Shown one piece after another: positions 8,724 to 19,493 of a DNA stretch of 64,000 nucleotides. Within the stretch, counting starts at the first letter, position 1. Every line of letters starts with the position of its first letter. Position numbers and translations under genes: made by a program. The notes under the pieces are model-generated. The model did no database searches. It was given only the letters and a program-made list of their open reading frames with translations, and was not told where the DNA came from. Source of the stretch: Nocardioides solisilvae (GTDB taxonomy: Bacteria; Actinomycetota; Actinomycetes; Propionibacteriales; Nocardioidaceae); the NCBI RefSeq assembly GCF_003194625.1, contig NZ_QHKX01000003.1, forward strand, positions 124,001-188,000, in the 5' to 3' direction.

Positions 8724-8787
8724 GACGCGCCACGGGGCGCGGCCACCGGCTCCGAGGGAGCACGGCCGCCCCGCCCCGTGGCGCGTC
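8724..8787. terminator. Strong bidirectional terminator hairpin
   Basis: Perfect 16-base arms at 8724-8739 and 8772-8787 (outer bases GACGCGCC and GGCGCGTC). An inner GCGGCC/GGCCGC pairing extends the stem to about 21 bp. It lies between the convergent LuxR and dehydrogenase genes. Confidence 0.8.
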
Positions 8788-8794
8788 CTGCGGG

Positions 8795-9979
8795 TCAGGA
8801 GTAGTCGTGGAACCCGCGCTTGGTCTTGCGGCCGAGCCGGCCCTCCGCGACGACCTGCTCGAGCATCGGCGCCGGGGCGAACCCCGCGTGCTTGAACTCC
8901 GCGTGCAGCTCCTTCTGGATGGCCAGGGAGACGTCGTTGCCGACCACGTCCAGCAGCTCGAAGGGGCCCATCGGGAAGCCGGCCTGCTCCTTGATCGCGG
9001 CGTCGATGGTGGCCATGTCGGCCACGCCCGACTCCAGCATCCTGACCGCGTCGTTGAGGTAGGGGAACAGCAGGGCGTTGACGATGAAGCCGGCCCGGTC
9101 GCCGCACGAGACGGCGACCTTGCCCACCTTCGCGCACAGCGCCCGCACGGTCTCGTCGACGGCGGGGTCCGTCAGCTCGGTGGTGACGACCTCGACCAGC
9201 TTCATGACGGGGGCGGGGTTGAAGAAGTGCATCCCGATGACCGACTCGGGGCGCGAGGTCGCGGACGCGCACGCCGAGATGGGCAGCGAGGAGGTGGTCG
9301 TGGCGAGGACGGCGCCCGCCTTGCAGATGCGGTCGAGGTCGGCGAAGAGCTCGGTCTTGACCGCGAGGTCCTCGGCGATCGCCTCGACCACCAGGTCGAC
9401 GTCGGCGAGGGCGTCACGGCTGGTCGCCCCGGTCAGGCGGGCCAGCACCTCGGCCTTGGTGGCCTCGTCCAGCTTGCCGCGGGAGATCGCCTTGTCCAGC
9501 GACTTGGTGATCAGCGCGACGACGCCGTCCAGCTTCTCCTGGCTGCGGCCGACGAAGACCACGTCGTAGCCACTCTTGGCGAAGACCTCGACGATGCCCG
9601 AGGCCATGGTCCCGGTTCCGACGACGCCGACGGTCCCGATCTCGTGGCGCAGCTGCGGCTCGGCGGCCCCGGCCGAGTCGCCGCCCTCCTCGACGGTGGT
9701 GGCGCCGGCCGCGACCCGCGCCTCCAGCAGGTCGGCGGGGCGGTGCAGCTCGTCACCCGTGCGGGCGAACAGGGCCGCCAGGCGGTCGCGGACGGACTCC
9801 AGACCCTGCTCCTCGACCGTGGTGAGCGGACCCACCGGGTAGCCGCACCCGAAGCGCATGGCCGCGTCGATGTCCGCGCGGGACGCGTAGCCCTCGGCGT
9901 ACATGCGCAGGGCGTGGTTCAGGTAGGGCAGGACCAGGGTGCTGCTGATCTGCTCGTGGGAGGGTGCGGTCTCAGTCAT
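8795..9979 (-). CDS. 3-hydroxybutyryl-CoA-type dehydrogenase with an extra N-terminal 3HCDH C-domain
   Basis: Oxidises or reduces 3-hydroxyacyl-CoA/3-ketoacyl-CoA using NAD(P). The 394-residue protein has three parts. Residues 1-75 resemble the helical C-terminal domain of the family ([26 protein letters not shown], then GYPVGP). A Rossmann domain starts near residue 113 ([12 protein letters not shown]). A complete C-terminal domain includes [27 protein letters not shown] and [11 protein letters not shown]. The normal order is Rossmann then C-domain, so the first segment is a duplicated copy placed in front. The ATG begins [10 protein letters not shown]; upstream is the divergent nucS promoter, so no second Rossmann domain is missing. 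It could supply crotonase-pathway intermediates for ccr. Confidence 0.9.
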   Translation of the reverse strand: MTETAPSHEQISSTLVLPYLNHALRMYAEGYASRADIDAAMRFGCGYPVGPLTTVEEQGLESVRDRLAALFARTGDELHRPADLLEARVAAGATTVEEGGDSAGAAEPQLRHEIGTVGVVGTGTMASGIVEVFAKSGYDVVFVGRSQEKLDGVVALITKSLDKAISRGKLDEATKAEVLARLTGATSRDALADVDLVVEAIAEDLAVKTELFADLDRICKAGAVLATTTSSLPISACASATSRPESVIGMHFFNPAPVMKLVEVVTTELTDPAVDETVRALCAKVGKVAVSCGDRAGFIVNALLFPYLNDAVRMLESGVADMATIDAAIKEQAGFPMGPFELLDVVGNDVSLAIQKELHAEFKHAGFAPAPMLEQVVAEGRLGRKTKRGFHDYS

Positions 9980-10054
9980 GGCGGCATGATGACACGCACC
10001 TACCCGCTGGTACGGGAGGACCACCTGATGGACGGGGACCGTCGGCGCGGGCGG

Positions 10055-10060
10055 TAGATT
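10055..10060 (+). promoter_or_regulatory. -10 box TAGATT, leaderless promoter of nucS
   Basis: TAGATT is eight bases before the nucS GTG, with no ribosome site between. It is the same hexamer as at the LuxR gene. Confidence 0.5.
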
Positions 10061-10068
10061 GCCTCTCC

Positions 10069-10761
10069 GTGAGACTCGTCGTTGCCACCTGCCAGGTCGA
10101 CTACGCCGGTCGGCTGACCGCGCACCTCCCGATGGCGACCCGCGTGCTCATGCTGAAGTCCGACGGCTCGGTCCTGGTGCACAGCGACGGCGGCTCCTAC
10201 AAGCCGCTCAACTGGATGTCGCCGCCCTGCACGGTCCGGGAGGGCACCGTGGAGGTGGAGGGCGTCGAGCGCGTCGAGTGGACCGTGACCGGGAAGAACG
10301 GCGACACCCTGCGGATCCTCATCGACGAGGTCCACCACGAGTCGCGGCACGAGCTGGGGATCGACCCGGGCCTGCAGAAGGACGGCGTCGAGAAGCACCT
10401 GCAGGAGCTCCTCGCCGAGCACCCTGCGTCCCTCGCCGAGGGCCTCACGCTCGTCCGCCGCGAGTACCCGACGGCCATCGGTCCCGTGGACCTGATGTGC
10501 CGGGACCGCGACGGCGTGAGCGTCGCCGTCGAGGTGAAGCGCCGCGGCGACATCGACGGGGTCGAGCAGCTCACCCGCTACCTCGAGCTGCTCAACCGCG
10601 ACCCCCTGTTGTCGGCGAAGGGGCCGGTCCGGGGGATCTTCGCCGCCCAGGAGATCAAGCCCCAGGCGCGGGTGCTCGCGACCGACCGCGGGATCGCCTG
10701 CGCCGTCGTCGACTACGACGCCCTGCGCGGGATGGACGACTCGGAGCACCGGCTGTTCTGA
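10069..10761 (+). CDS. nucS: Mismatch-specific endonuclease NucS/EndoMS
   Basis: A 230-residue nuclease that cuts both strands at mismatches, the replacement for MutS/MutL in most actinobacteria. The N-terminal dimerisation domain ([24 protein letters not shown]) is followed by the restriction-like catalytic domain with Asp141 (GPVDLMC) and Glu155/Lys157 (AVEVKRR). The C-terminus ends in EHRLF, where family members carry a beta-clamp-binding tail. The start is the leaderless GTG giving MRLVVATCQ, the normal family N-terminus. It is monocistronic and convergent with the mini-protein gene. Confidence 0.97.
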   Translation: MRLVVATCQVDYAGRLTAHLPMATRVLMLKSDGSVLVHSDGGSYKPLNWMSPPCTVREGTVEVEGVERVEWTVTGKNGDTLRILIDEVHHESRHELGIDPGLQKDGVEKHLQELLAEHPASLAEGLTLVRREYPTAIGPVDLMCRDRDGVSVAVEVKRRGDIDGVEQLTRYLELLNRDPLLSAKGPVRGIFAAQEIKPQARVLATDRGIACAVVDYDALRGMDDSEHRLF

Positions 10762-10812
10762 GCCGCCGGCCCTGCCGCTGGTCGCCGGGACCGGCTCTCG
10801 AGGAGCCTGAGG

Positions 10813-11028
10813 TCAGGCGGCCTTCGTCGCCTTCTTGTCCGGCTTGTCGGCCTTGACCGGCTTGTCGGCCACCTTCACCAGCCTGCGCTTGTGGACGGTG
10901 TAGCCGTCGGGCAGGGTGCCCTCCTTGAGCATCCTCAGGGGACAGCGACCGCACCGCGACTTCGACTCGCAGCACTTCTTCTTCGGCAGCTTGGCGACGT
11001 CCGCCTTCTGCTTCTTCCCCTTGCCCAC
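10813..11028 (-). CDS. Small Cys/Lys-rich protein under a predicted iron box
   Basis: A 71-residue basic protein of unknown function found in other actinobacteria. After a Lys-rich start it has four cysteines in CCESKSRCGRC (Cys19, 20, 26, 29), a plausible metal or Fe-S site, then a conserved PDGYTVHKRRLVKV segment and a Lys/Ala/Asp tail. The GTG start lies seven bases behind a TACGGT -10 box with no ribosome site, so it is leaderless; longer upstream readings run through the mutase gene in the wrong frame. A DtxR/IdeR-like operator covers the promoter, which suggests expression when iron is scarce. Possible roles are metal chaperone or RNA-associated factor; none is proven. Confidence 0.8.
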   Translation of the reverse strand: MGKGKKQKADVAKLPKKKCCESKSRCGRCPLRMLKEGTLPDGYTVHKRRLVKVADKPVKADKPDKKATKAA

Positions 11029-11035
11029 GCGCCCG

Positions 11036-11041
11036 ACCGTA
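11036..11041 (-). promoter_or_regulatory. -10 box TACGGT of the mini-protein gene
   Basis: It is followed by seven bases and the GTG at 11028. The iron box begins five bases upstream of this hexamer. Confidence 0.5.
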
Positions 11042-11045
11042 GCAC

Positions 11046-11067
11046 AGGTGAGGCAAGCCTTACCTGT
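11046..11067. promoter_or_regulatory. DtxR/IdeR-type iron box
   Basis: Imperfect palindrome AGGTGAGGC-AA-GCCTTACCT. The 19-base window 11049-11067 agrees with the consensus TTAGGTTAGGCTAACCTAA at 12 or 13 positions. It covers the -10 to -35 spacer of the mini-protein promoter, the position of a classical iron-dependent repressor site. Confidence 0.65.
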
Positions 11068-11108
11068 GTGATCCACGACCCGGGCACGTGGGCGGAGCGG
11101 ACGGGGGG

Positions 11109-13118
11109 TCAGTCGAGACCGTGGGCCCGCCGGATGACGTCCACGATCCCCGACATGATCTCCGTGAGGCCGAAGTCCTTCGGCGTGTAGACGGCGGCCA
11201 CGCCCCGCTCGAGCAGCGCCTTCCCGTCGGAGTCGGGGATGATCCCGCCCACGATGACCGGCAGGTCGTCCAGGCCGGCCTCCCGCAGGCCGTCGAGGAC
11301 CGCGGGGACGAGCTCCATGTGGGAGCCCGACAGGATGGAGAGGCCCACGCAGTGCACGTCCTCGGCCACCGCGGCGGCGACGATCTGCTCGGGGGTCAGC
11401 CGGATCCCCTGGTACACGACCTCGAAGCCGGCGTCCCGGGCCCGCACCGCGACCTGCTCGGCCCCGTTGCTGTGGCCGTCGAGGCCGGGCTTGCCGACGA
11501 GGAGCCGCAGCCTGCCGCCCAGCTCCTCGCCGGTCGCGCGCACCCGGTCCCGGACGGCGCTGAGCTCGGTGCCTGCCTCGGCGACGCCGACGGCGCCCTG
11601 GACGCCGGTGGGCGCCCGGAACTCGCCGAACACCTCGCGCAGCGTCCCGGCCCACTCCCCCGTCGTCGCGCCCGCGCGGGCCGCCGCCAAGGTGGCCTCC
11701 ATCAGGTTCTTCTCGGTCTTGGCGTCGTCGGCCAAGCGCTTGAGCGCCTCCGCGACCTCGGCCTCGTCCCGCTGCGCCTTCCACGCCTCCACGCTCTCCC
11801 TGGCGGCCTGCTCGGCAGCCGGGTCGGCGGTCTGGATGGCCGCGTCGAGGTCCGCGGTCAGGGGCGAGGGCTCGGTGGTCTCGAACTTGTTGACCCCGAC
11901 GATGACCTCGTCGCCGGCCTCGATCCGGGCCCGGCGCGCGGCGTGCGCGGAGACCAGGGCCGACTTCATGTAGCCCGACTCCACCGCGGCGACGGCGCCG
12001 CCCATGGCCTGCACGCGGTCCATCTCCTCGCGGGCACCCGCGACGAGCTCGGCGACCTTCGCCTCGATCACGTGGCTGCCGTCGAAGATGTCCTCGTACT
12101 CGAGCAGGTCGGACTCGAACGCCAGCACCTGCTGGAGCCGCAGGGACCACTGCTGGTCCCAGGGGCGCGGGAGCCCCAGCGCCTCGTTCCAGGCCGGCAG
12201 CTGGACTGCGCGGGCACGGGCGTTCTTGGAGAGGGTGACCCCGAGCATCTCCAGCACGATCCGCTGCACGTTGTTCTCGGGCTGCGCCTCGGTGAGGCCG
12301 AGGGAGTTCACCTGGACGCCGTAGCGGAACCGTCGCATCTTGGGGTCCTGCACGCCGTAGCGCTCGCGCGTGATCTCGTCCCACAGCTGCACGAAGGCCC
12401 GCATCTTGCAGGTCTCCTCGACGAAGCGCACCCCGGCGTTGACGAAGAACGAGATGCGTCCGACGACCTTCTCGAAGTCGTCCTCCGAGACCTGGCCCGC
12501 GTCGCGGACCGAGTCGAGGACCGCGATGGCGGTGCACAGCGCGTAGGCCAGCTCCTGGGCCGGCGTGGCCCCGGCCTCCTGCAGGTGGTAGCTGCAGATG
12601 TTGATCGGGTTCCACTTGGGGATGTTGTTGACCGTGTAGGCGATCATGTCGGCGGTCAGCCGCAGCGAGTGCTCCGGGCCGAAGACGTAGGTCCCCCGGG
12701 ACAGGTACTCCTTGATGATGTCGTTCTGGGTGGTCCCGGCGAGCTGGGCCGCCACCTCGGTCGGGTCGAGCCCGGGGTTCTGCTCCTCCGCGACCACCTG
12801 GTAGAGCGCCAGGAGCCACATCGCGGTGGCGTTGATCGTCATCGAGGTGTTCATCTCGGTGAGCGGGATCTGGTCGAAGAGACGGCGCATCTCCCCGAGG
12901 TGCGGCACCGGGACGCCGACCTTGCCGACCTCTCCCCTGCTGAGCGGGGAGTCCGGGTCGTAGCCCGTCTGGGTCGGGAGGTCGAAGGCGACCGAGAGGC
13001 CCGTCTGCCCCTTCGCGAGGTTGTTGCGGTAGAGCGCGTTGGACGCCGCGGCCGTCGAGTGGCCGGCGTACGTGCGCATCACCCAGGGGCGGTCCTTGGC
13101 GTGCTGGGGCTCAGTCAT
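11109..13118 (-). CDS. ecm: Ethylmalonyl-CoA mutase (MeaA/Ecm), adenosylcobalamin-dependent
   Basis: Rearranges (2R)-ethylmalonyl-CoA to (2S)-methylsuccinyl-CoA. The 669-residue chain is one polypeptide: a substrate TIM barrel (RTYAGHSTA, GQTGLSVAFDLPTQTGYD, MNTSMTINATA) followed by a B12-binding domain with the base-off motif GLDGHSNG, where His549 replaces the dimethylbenzimidazole ligand. Length and the RPWVMRTYAGHST start fit Ecm/MeaA rather than two-subunit or 720-residue methylmalonyl-CoA mutases. Ccr in the same region makes its substrate, and an adenosyltransferase gene lies 730 bases away. The ATG is seven bases behind a TAGCAT box with no Shine-Dalgarno sequence. Confidence 0.95.
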   Translation of the reverse strand: MTEPQHAKDRPWVMRTYAGHSTAAASNALYRNNLAKGQTGLSVAFDLPTQTGYDPDSPLSRGEVGKVGVPVPHLGEMRRLFDQIPLTEMNTSMTINATAMWLLALYQVVAEEQNPGLDPTEVAAQLAGTTQNDIIKEYLSRGTYVFGPEHSLRLTADMIAYTVNNIPKWNPINICSYHLQEAGATPAQELAYALCTAIAVLDSVRDAGQVSEDDFEKVVGRISFFVNAGVRFVEETCKMRAFVQLWDEITRERYGVQDPKMRRFRYGVQVNSLGLTEAQPENNVQRIVLEMLGVTLSKNARARAVQLPAWNEALGLPRPWDQQWSLRLQQVLAFESDLLEYEDIFDGSHVIEAKVAELVAGAREEMDRVQAMGGAVAAVESGYMKSALVSAHAARRARIEAGDEVIVGVNKFETTEPSPLTADLDAAIQTADPAAEQAARESVEAWKAQRDEAEVAEALKRLADDAKTEKNLMEATLAAARAGATTGEWAGTLREVFGEFRAPTGVQGAVGVAEAGTELSAVRDRVRATGEELGGRLRLLVGKPGLDGHSNGAEQVAVRARDAGFEVVYQGIRLTPEQIVAAAVAEDVHCVGLSILSGSHMELVPAVLDGLREAGLDDLPVIVGGIIPDSDGKALLERGVAAVYTPKDFGLTEIMSGIVDVIRRAHGLD

Positions 13119-13125
13119 AGGGAGG

Positions 13126-13131
13126 ATGCTA
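13126..13131 (-). promoter_or_regulatory. -10 box TAGCAT, leaderless promoter of the mutase gene
   Basis: TAGCAT plus seven bases leads directly to the ATG at 13118. Confidence 0.5.
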
Positions 13132-13214
13132 GAGGCAGGACGTCCGGGCAGCGCATGGTCTCGCTGTGGGAAACAGCACTCACCCGTGCCACGCCGCGCG
13201 CCCGGGGGCGCAGG

Positions 13215-13526
13215 TCAGGCGATGGCCGCCTGGCGCTCGACCTCCACGACGCGGATCAGGCGGGACAGGTGCAGCATCCGGCGGACCGCGGGACCACAGC
13301 CGCGCAGGGTGAGGTGGTGCCCGTCCCGGACGGCCTGACGGGTCGCGACGGCGAGGAGTCGCAGGGCCGTGACGTCGACGGCGCTCACCTCGCTCAGGTC
13401 GACCACGACGTCGGCGTCCCGGTGCACCTCCAGGTGCGCGTAGACCGCGCTGCGCACCTCGAGGGTGCTGCGCACGTCGAAGTCGCCCCTCAGCACCAGC
13501 GTCGCTCCGTCGGCGAGGATCTCCAT
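13215..13526 (-). CDS. STAS-domain anti-sigma factor antagonist
   Basis: A 103-residue SpoIIAA/RsbV-like STAS domain (MEILADGATLVLRGDFD start, VVVDLSEVSAVDVTALRLL core). Such proteins release sigma factors by binding their anti-sigma kinase when unphosphorylated. At the phosphoacceptor position the usual Asp-Ser-Ser/Thr is Asp51-Val52-Thr53, so only Thr53 could be phosphorylated. The ATG has GGAAGGGGG upstream; the extended reading to 13619 lacks one. A SigF-like promoter (GGTTG-N15-GGGTAG) lies upstream, which ties it to the UsfX/SigF pair at 50.6-51.8 kb by inference. Confidence 0.85.
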   Translation of the reverse strand: MEILADGATLVLRGDFDVRSTLEVRSAVYAHLEVHRDADVVVDLSEVSAVDVTALRLLAVATRQAVRDGHHLTLRGCGPAVRRMLHLSRLIRVVEVERQAAIA

Positions 13527-13638
13527 CGCTGCCCCCTTCCCGGCGCCCGACCGCCGGATGTCGGAGCCGTCCCCCGACGCCTCCGCTGGTCCTGTCCGTC
13601 GCCCCGTTGCGACGCACACTGACCTGTTAGACGTGTTA

Positions 13639-13664
13639 CTACCCCAGAAGGTTGGTTCTCAACC
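13639..13664 (-). promoter_or_regulatory. SigF/SigB-type promoter GGTTG-N15-GGGTAG upstream of the STAS gene
   Basis: It matches the actinobacterial stress-sigma pattern GGTTT-N14-17-GGGTAT at four of five and five of six bases. The predicted leader to the ATG at 13526 is about 105 bases. Confidence 0.45.
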
Positions 13665-13833
13665 ACCACCATTTCCTGGCGCGGCGACCAGCAGGCCGAT
13701 TATCGGACGCCGGTCGGAAGGACCCGCCGGTAATGTGACAGATGGGTCTCGTGGGGACTCCGTGACCAGAGGGACGCCCAGCCCGCGGTGCACCCCGCCC
13801 CGGGCGCCCCGCCGCCGCGGGGACGGGCCGGGC

Positions 13834-13839
13834 TAGGCT
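13834..13839 (+). promoter_or_regulatory. -10 box TAGGCT, leaderless promoter of the adenosyltransferase gene
   Basis: It is followed by six bases and the ATG at 13846, with no ribosome site. Confidence 0.5.
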
Positions 13840-13845
13840 CGGCCC

Positions 13846-14421
13846 ATGGTCAACCTCACCCGGATCTACACCCGCACCGGCGACGCCGGCACCACCCGGC
13901 TCGGCGACATGAGCGAGACGTCGAAGACCGACCTGCGCCTGGCGGCGTACGCCGACGTGGACGAGGCGAACGCCGCCATCGGCGTCGCGCTGGCCGTCGG
14001 CGGGCTCGACGGCGAGGTGGACCGCGTGCTGACCCGGATCCAGAACGACCTCTTCGACGTGGGCGCCGACTTCTGCACCCCGGTGGTCCCCGACCCGGAG
14101 TACCCCCCGCTCCGGATCGAGCAGTCCTACGTCGACCGGCTCGAGGCGTGGTGCGACGAGTACAACGCCGACCTGCCGGCCCTCCGCTCGTTCATCCTCA
14201 ACGGCGGCACCCCGGGTGCGGCACACCTCCACGTCGCCCGCACCGTGGTCCGCCGGGCCGAGCGCTCCGCGTGGGCCGCCTGGGCCGAGCACGAGGAGAC
14301 GATGAACAAGCTGGCGATCACCTACCTCAACCGGCTCTCCGACCTGCTCTTCATCCTCGCCCGGCGCGCCAACACCGAGCGCGGCGACGTCCTGTGGGTG
14401 CCCGGCGGCGAGCGCGACTGA
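13846..14421 (+). CDS. pduO: Cob(I)alamin adenosyltransferase, PduO type
   Basis: Transfers the adenosyl group of ATP to cob(I)alamin, giving the coenzyme used by the nearby mutase. The 191-residue protein is full length. It carries the N-terminal ATP-binding signature TRIYTRTGDAGTTRLGD, the VDEANAAIGVAL helix, FILNGGTPGAAHLHVART with the Arg of the active site, and NRLSDLLFILAR. The leaderless ATG fixes the start. Because the mutase loses its adenosyl group during inactivation, a dedicated adenosyltransferase beside it also fits a repair role. Confidence 0.96.
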   Translation: MVNLTRIYTRTGDAGTTRLGDMSETSKTDLRLAAYADVDEANAAIGVALAVGGLDGEVDRVLTRIQNDLFDVGADFCTPVVPDPEYPPLRIEQSYVDRLEAWCDEYNADLPALRSFILNGGTPGAAHLHVARTVVRRAERSAWAAWAEHEETMNKLAITYLNRLSDLLFILARRANTERGDVLWVPGGERD

Positions 14422-14436
14422 GCCGGGGGCCGGCGC

Positions 14437-14889
14437 TCAGCGGACGGGGCGCAGGTCCCAGTTCGTGCCGGGCGGGCCGGCCTCGAGCCAGGCCTGGAAC
14501 CCGGTGAGCGAGGACCTGCTCATCGCCAGCTCGACCGTGCCCTCGGGGGTCACGCAGGAGACGACCACGTGGCCCGCGTACAGCGAGAGCTGCTCGGGCC
14601 CTTCCGCGGGACGCTGACCCGCGTAGCTGACCTTCTCCCGGTCCCAGACCCGGGACGGGCGCGGCGACAGCGAGAAGATGCGGAACCACTCCAGGGAGTC
14701 CCCGGTGTAACGCCCCAGGCCGAGGACCCAGCCACGCCCCGGACGTTCGGCATGGGCCCGGTGGCTCAGCTCGAAGGTCCCGCCGTGGCGGGACAGCGCA
14801 CGGCGGCGCACGATGAGCGCCACGCCGTAGCAGAGCAGCAGGACCAGGAGGACCCCGAGGACGTCGAGCACGACGAGCCAGACCGGCAT
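14437..14889 (-). CDS. DUF2550 family membrane-anchored protein
   Basis: A 150-residue protein with one N-terminal transmembrane helix (residues 3-26, VWLVVLDVLGVLLVLLLCYGVALIV), a basic RRRALSRHGG stop-transfer and a beta-rich cytoplasmic domain (GRGWVLGLGRYTGDSLEWFRIFSL). This DUF2550 family follows atpC in many actinobacteria and has no known function. The ATG has a strong GAGGAGGTGGG ribosome site. A terminator hairpin separates it from atpC, so it probably has its own promoter. A link to ATP synthase is suggested only by conserved position. Confidence 0.85.
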   Translation of the reverse strand: MPVWLVVLDVLGVLLVLLLCYGVALIVRRRALSRHGGTFELSHRAHAERPGRGWVLGLGRYTGDSLEWFRIFSLSPRPSRVWDREKVSYAGQRPAEGPEQLSLYAGHVVVSCVTPEGTVELAMSRSSLTGFQAWLEAGPPGTNWDLRPVR

Positions 14890-14926
14890 CCCACCTCCTC
14901 ACGGAACAGGCCCCCAGAAATGCAGC

Positions 14927-14961
14927 AGGGTGAGCCCACGGTCCACCCGTGTGCTCACCCT
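14927..14961 (-). terminator. Terminator hairpin after atpC
   Basis: Stem AGGGTGAGC-C-CACGG (14927-14941) pairs with CCGTG-T-GCTCACCCT (14947-14961) around a five-base loop, with one internal mismatch. It ends the ATP synthase operon. Confidence 0.75.
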
Positions 14962-14983
14962 ACTGGTGTGGTTCAGCGCGTCG

Positions 14984-15381
14984 TCAGGAAGCCCTCTCCA
15001 CGGCGCGGATCCGCGCCTCGGCGCGACGCAGGGCCTCGGCGGCCTCGTCGTCGTTCTCGCCGGCCTGCTTGGCACGGTCGTACTCCGCCCGGGCCTTCTC
15101 GAGGTCGATCTCGTGGGACATCTCGGCCCGCTCCGAGAGGATCGAGACCCGGTTGTCGGCGACCGAGAGGAAGCCGGCGTCGACGGCAGCCACCCAGGTC
15201 TCGCCCTCGGCGGTCTGCACGTCCACGACGCCCTCGATGATCACCGAGAGCATCGGCGCGTGGTGCGGCAGGATGCCGACGTCCCCCTCGGTGGTGCGGG
15301 CGATGACCATCTTGGCCTGGCCCGACCACACGAGACGGTCGGCGGCGACCAGCTCGACCTGGAGCAACGAGTCGGACGCCA

Positions 15382-15382
<1 letters not shown>
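14984..15382 (-). CDS. atpC: ATP synthase F1 epsilon subunit
   Basis: A 132-residue subunit of the central stalk that couples rotation and restrains ATP hydrolysis. The N-terminal beta-sandwich (LQVELVAADRLVWSGQAKMV, GDVGILPHHAPMLSVI) is complete. The helical C-terminus (AEYDRAKQAGENDDEAAEALRRAEARI) is present, unlike in the shortest actinobacterial versions. The ATG overlaps the atpD stop by one base (TGATG), so it is coupled to atpD. Confidence 0.97.
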
Positions 15383-17791
<2,409 letters not shown>

Positions 17792-17793
17792 GG

Positions 17794-19434
17794 TCAGCCC
17801 CGCTTCTGCTTGACGATCTGCTCCTGCTCGACGTCCTCGTCCTCGAGGGCGACGTGCTCCTCCTTGCCGGCCTTGATCGACTGGCCGTCGGAGGTCTCGA
17901 ACTGGTCGAGGAAGGAGTCGTACGCCTTCTCCAGCTCGGACTCGGTCGAGTCCTCGAACTTCTGCGACTCGCGGATGCCCGCGAGGATGCCCTCGTGCGA
18001 GCGGCGCAGGTAGTCGAGGAACTCGTTCTCGAAGCGGAGCACGTCCTCGGTGGGCACCTTGTCCAGGCGACCCGAGGTGCCGGTCCACAGGGAGACGGTC
18101 ATCTCCTCGAGCGGGTACGGCGAGTACTGCGGCTGCTTGAGCAGCGCCATGAGGCGCTGACCGCGGTCGAGCTGCTGGCGGGAGGCGGCGTCGAGGTCGG
18201 AGGCGAACATCGCGAACGCCTCCATGGCGCGGAACTGCGCCAGGTCGACCTTCAGCGAGCCGGTCACGGCCTTCATCGCCTTCGTCATCGCCGAGCCGCC
18301 CACGCGGGAGACCGAGACGCCGACGTCGATGGCCGGACGCTGGTTGGCCGCGAACAGGTCGGACTGCAGGAAGATCTGGCCGTCGGTGATCGAGATGACG
18401 TTGGTCGGGATGAACGCCGAGACGTCGTTGGCCTTCGTCTCGATGATCGGCAGGCCAGTCATCGAGCCCTTGCCCATCTCGTCGGAGAGCTTCGCGCAGC
18501 GCTCGAGGAGCCGGGAGTGCAGGTAGAAGACGTCGCCCGGGTAGGCCTCGCGGCCCGGCGGGCGGCGCAGCAGCAGGGAGACGGCCCGGTAGGCCTCGGC
18601 CTGCTTGGTCAGGTCGTCGAACACGATGAGGACGTGCTTGCCCTCGTACATCCAGTGCTGGCCGATGGCCGAGCCGGTGTATGGCGCGAGGTACTTGAAG
18701 CCGGCCGAGTCGGACGCCGGGGAGGCCACGATGGTCGTGTACTCCAGCGCGCCGGCCTCCTCGAGGGCGCCACGCACGGAGGCGATGGTCGAGCCCTTCT
18801 GGCCGATCGCGACGTAGATGCAGCGGACCTGCTTGTCCGGGTCGCCGGACTCCCAGTTCTGCTTCTGGTTGATGATCGTGTCGATCGCGATGGTGGTCTT
18901 GCCCGTCGCGCGGTCGCCGATGATCAGCTGGCGCTGGCCGCGGCCGATCGGGGTCATCGCGTCGATGGCCTTGATGCCGGTGGCGAGCGGCTCGTGGACC
19001 GACTTGCGCTGGACCACGGTGGGCGCCTGGAGCTCCAGGGCCCGTCGGTCGCTCGTCTCGATGTCGCCGAGGCCGTCGATCGGCTTGCCGAGCGGGTCGA
19101 CGACCCGGCCCAGGTAGCCCTCGCCCACGGGGACCGAGAGGATCTCGCCGGTGCGGCGGACCTGCTGGCCCTCCTCGATCTTGTCGAAGTCACCCAGGAC
19201 GACGACACCGATCTCGCGGGTGTCCAGGTTCAGGGCGATGCCCAGCGTGCCGTCCTCGAACTCGAGCAGCTCGTTGGCCATGACGGAGGGCAGGCCGCTC
19301 ACGCGGGCGATGCCGTCCGCGGCCTCGGCCACGGTGCCGACCTCTTCGCGGCTGGCCGTCTCGGGCTTGTAGTCCGACACGAAGCGCTGCAGCGCGTCCC
19401 GGATCTCGTCCGGACGGATCGAAAGCTCCGTCAT
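17794..19434 (-). CDS. atpA: ATP synthase F1 alpha subunit
   Basis: A non-catalytic nucleotide-binding subunit, 546 residues, with P-loop GDRATGKT, the QKGSTIASV motif and the alpha signature [16 protein letters not shown]. It has a C-terminal extension of about 35 residues ([20 protein letters not shown]), typical of actinobacterial alpha subunits. In mycobacteria this tail suppresses ATP hydrolysis. The gap of 59 bases to atpH holds the ribosome site. Confidence 0.98.
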   Translation of the reverse strand: MTELSIRPDEIRDALQRFVSDYKPETASREEVGTVAEAADGIARVSGLPSVMANELLEFEDGTLGIALNLDTREIGVVVLGDFDKIEEGQQVRRTGEILSVPVGEGYLGRVVDPLGKPIDGLGDIETSDRRALELQAPTVVQRKSVHEPLATGIKAIDAMTPIGRGQRQLIIGDRATGKTTIAIDTIINQKQNWESGDPDKQVRCIYVAIGQKGSTIASVRGALEEAGALEYTTIVASPASDSAGFKYLAPYTGSAIGQHWMYEGKHVLIVFDDLTKQAEAYRAVSLLLRRPPGREAYPGDVFYLHSRLLERCAKLSDEMGKGSMTGLPIIETKANDVSAFIPTNVISITDGQIFLQSDLFAANQRPAIDVGVSVSRVGGSAMTKAMKAVTGSLKVDLAQFRAMEAFAMFASDLDAASRQQLDRGQRLMALLKQPQYSPYPLEEMTVSLWTGTSGRLDKVPTEDVLRFENEFLDYLRRSHEGILAGIRESQKFEDSTESELEKAYDSFLDQFETSDGQSIKAGKEEHVALEDEDVEQEQIVKQKRG

Positions 19435-19493
19435 TTCCTCATCCTTACTTTCGGGTGCTGAAGTTCTTGGGGGTGTGGTGCTGCTGGACCGGC

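Larger units (their letters stand above)
13527..13845. other. 319-bp intergenic region between divergent STAS and cobalamin adenosyltransferase genes
   Basis: It holds the candidate SigF-type promoter on the minus strand, the GGTTG/CAACC repeat within it, and the leaderless promoter of the adenosyltransferase on the plus strand. No cobalamin riboswitch box and no convincing small gene is seen. The 13650-13720 stretch is less GC-rich than its surroundings. Confidence 0.6.

Noticed and set aside
5246..8746. 1166-codon open frame on the minus strand across the LuxR gene
   Set aside because: Antisense to a gene with clear P-loop and HTH motifs; composition is the Arg/Gly/Ala/Pro-rich mix typical of shadow frames in high-GC DNA.
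11088..13622. 844-codon plus-strand frame opposite the mutase
   Set aside because: Antisense to a well-conserved B12 enzyme; composition of a shadow frame.
13490..13672. Possible 60-aa gene upstream of the STAS gene
   Set aside because: Overlaps the STAS gene start in another frame, lacks a ribosome site and has no recognisable features.
13527..13845. Cobalamin riboswitch before the adenosyltransferase
   Set aside because: No B12-box sequence, and the -10 box sits six bases from the ATG, leaving no leader for a riboswitch.
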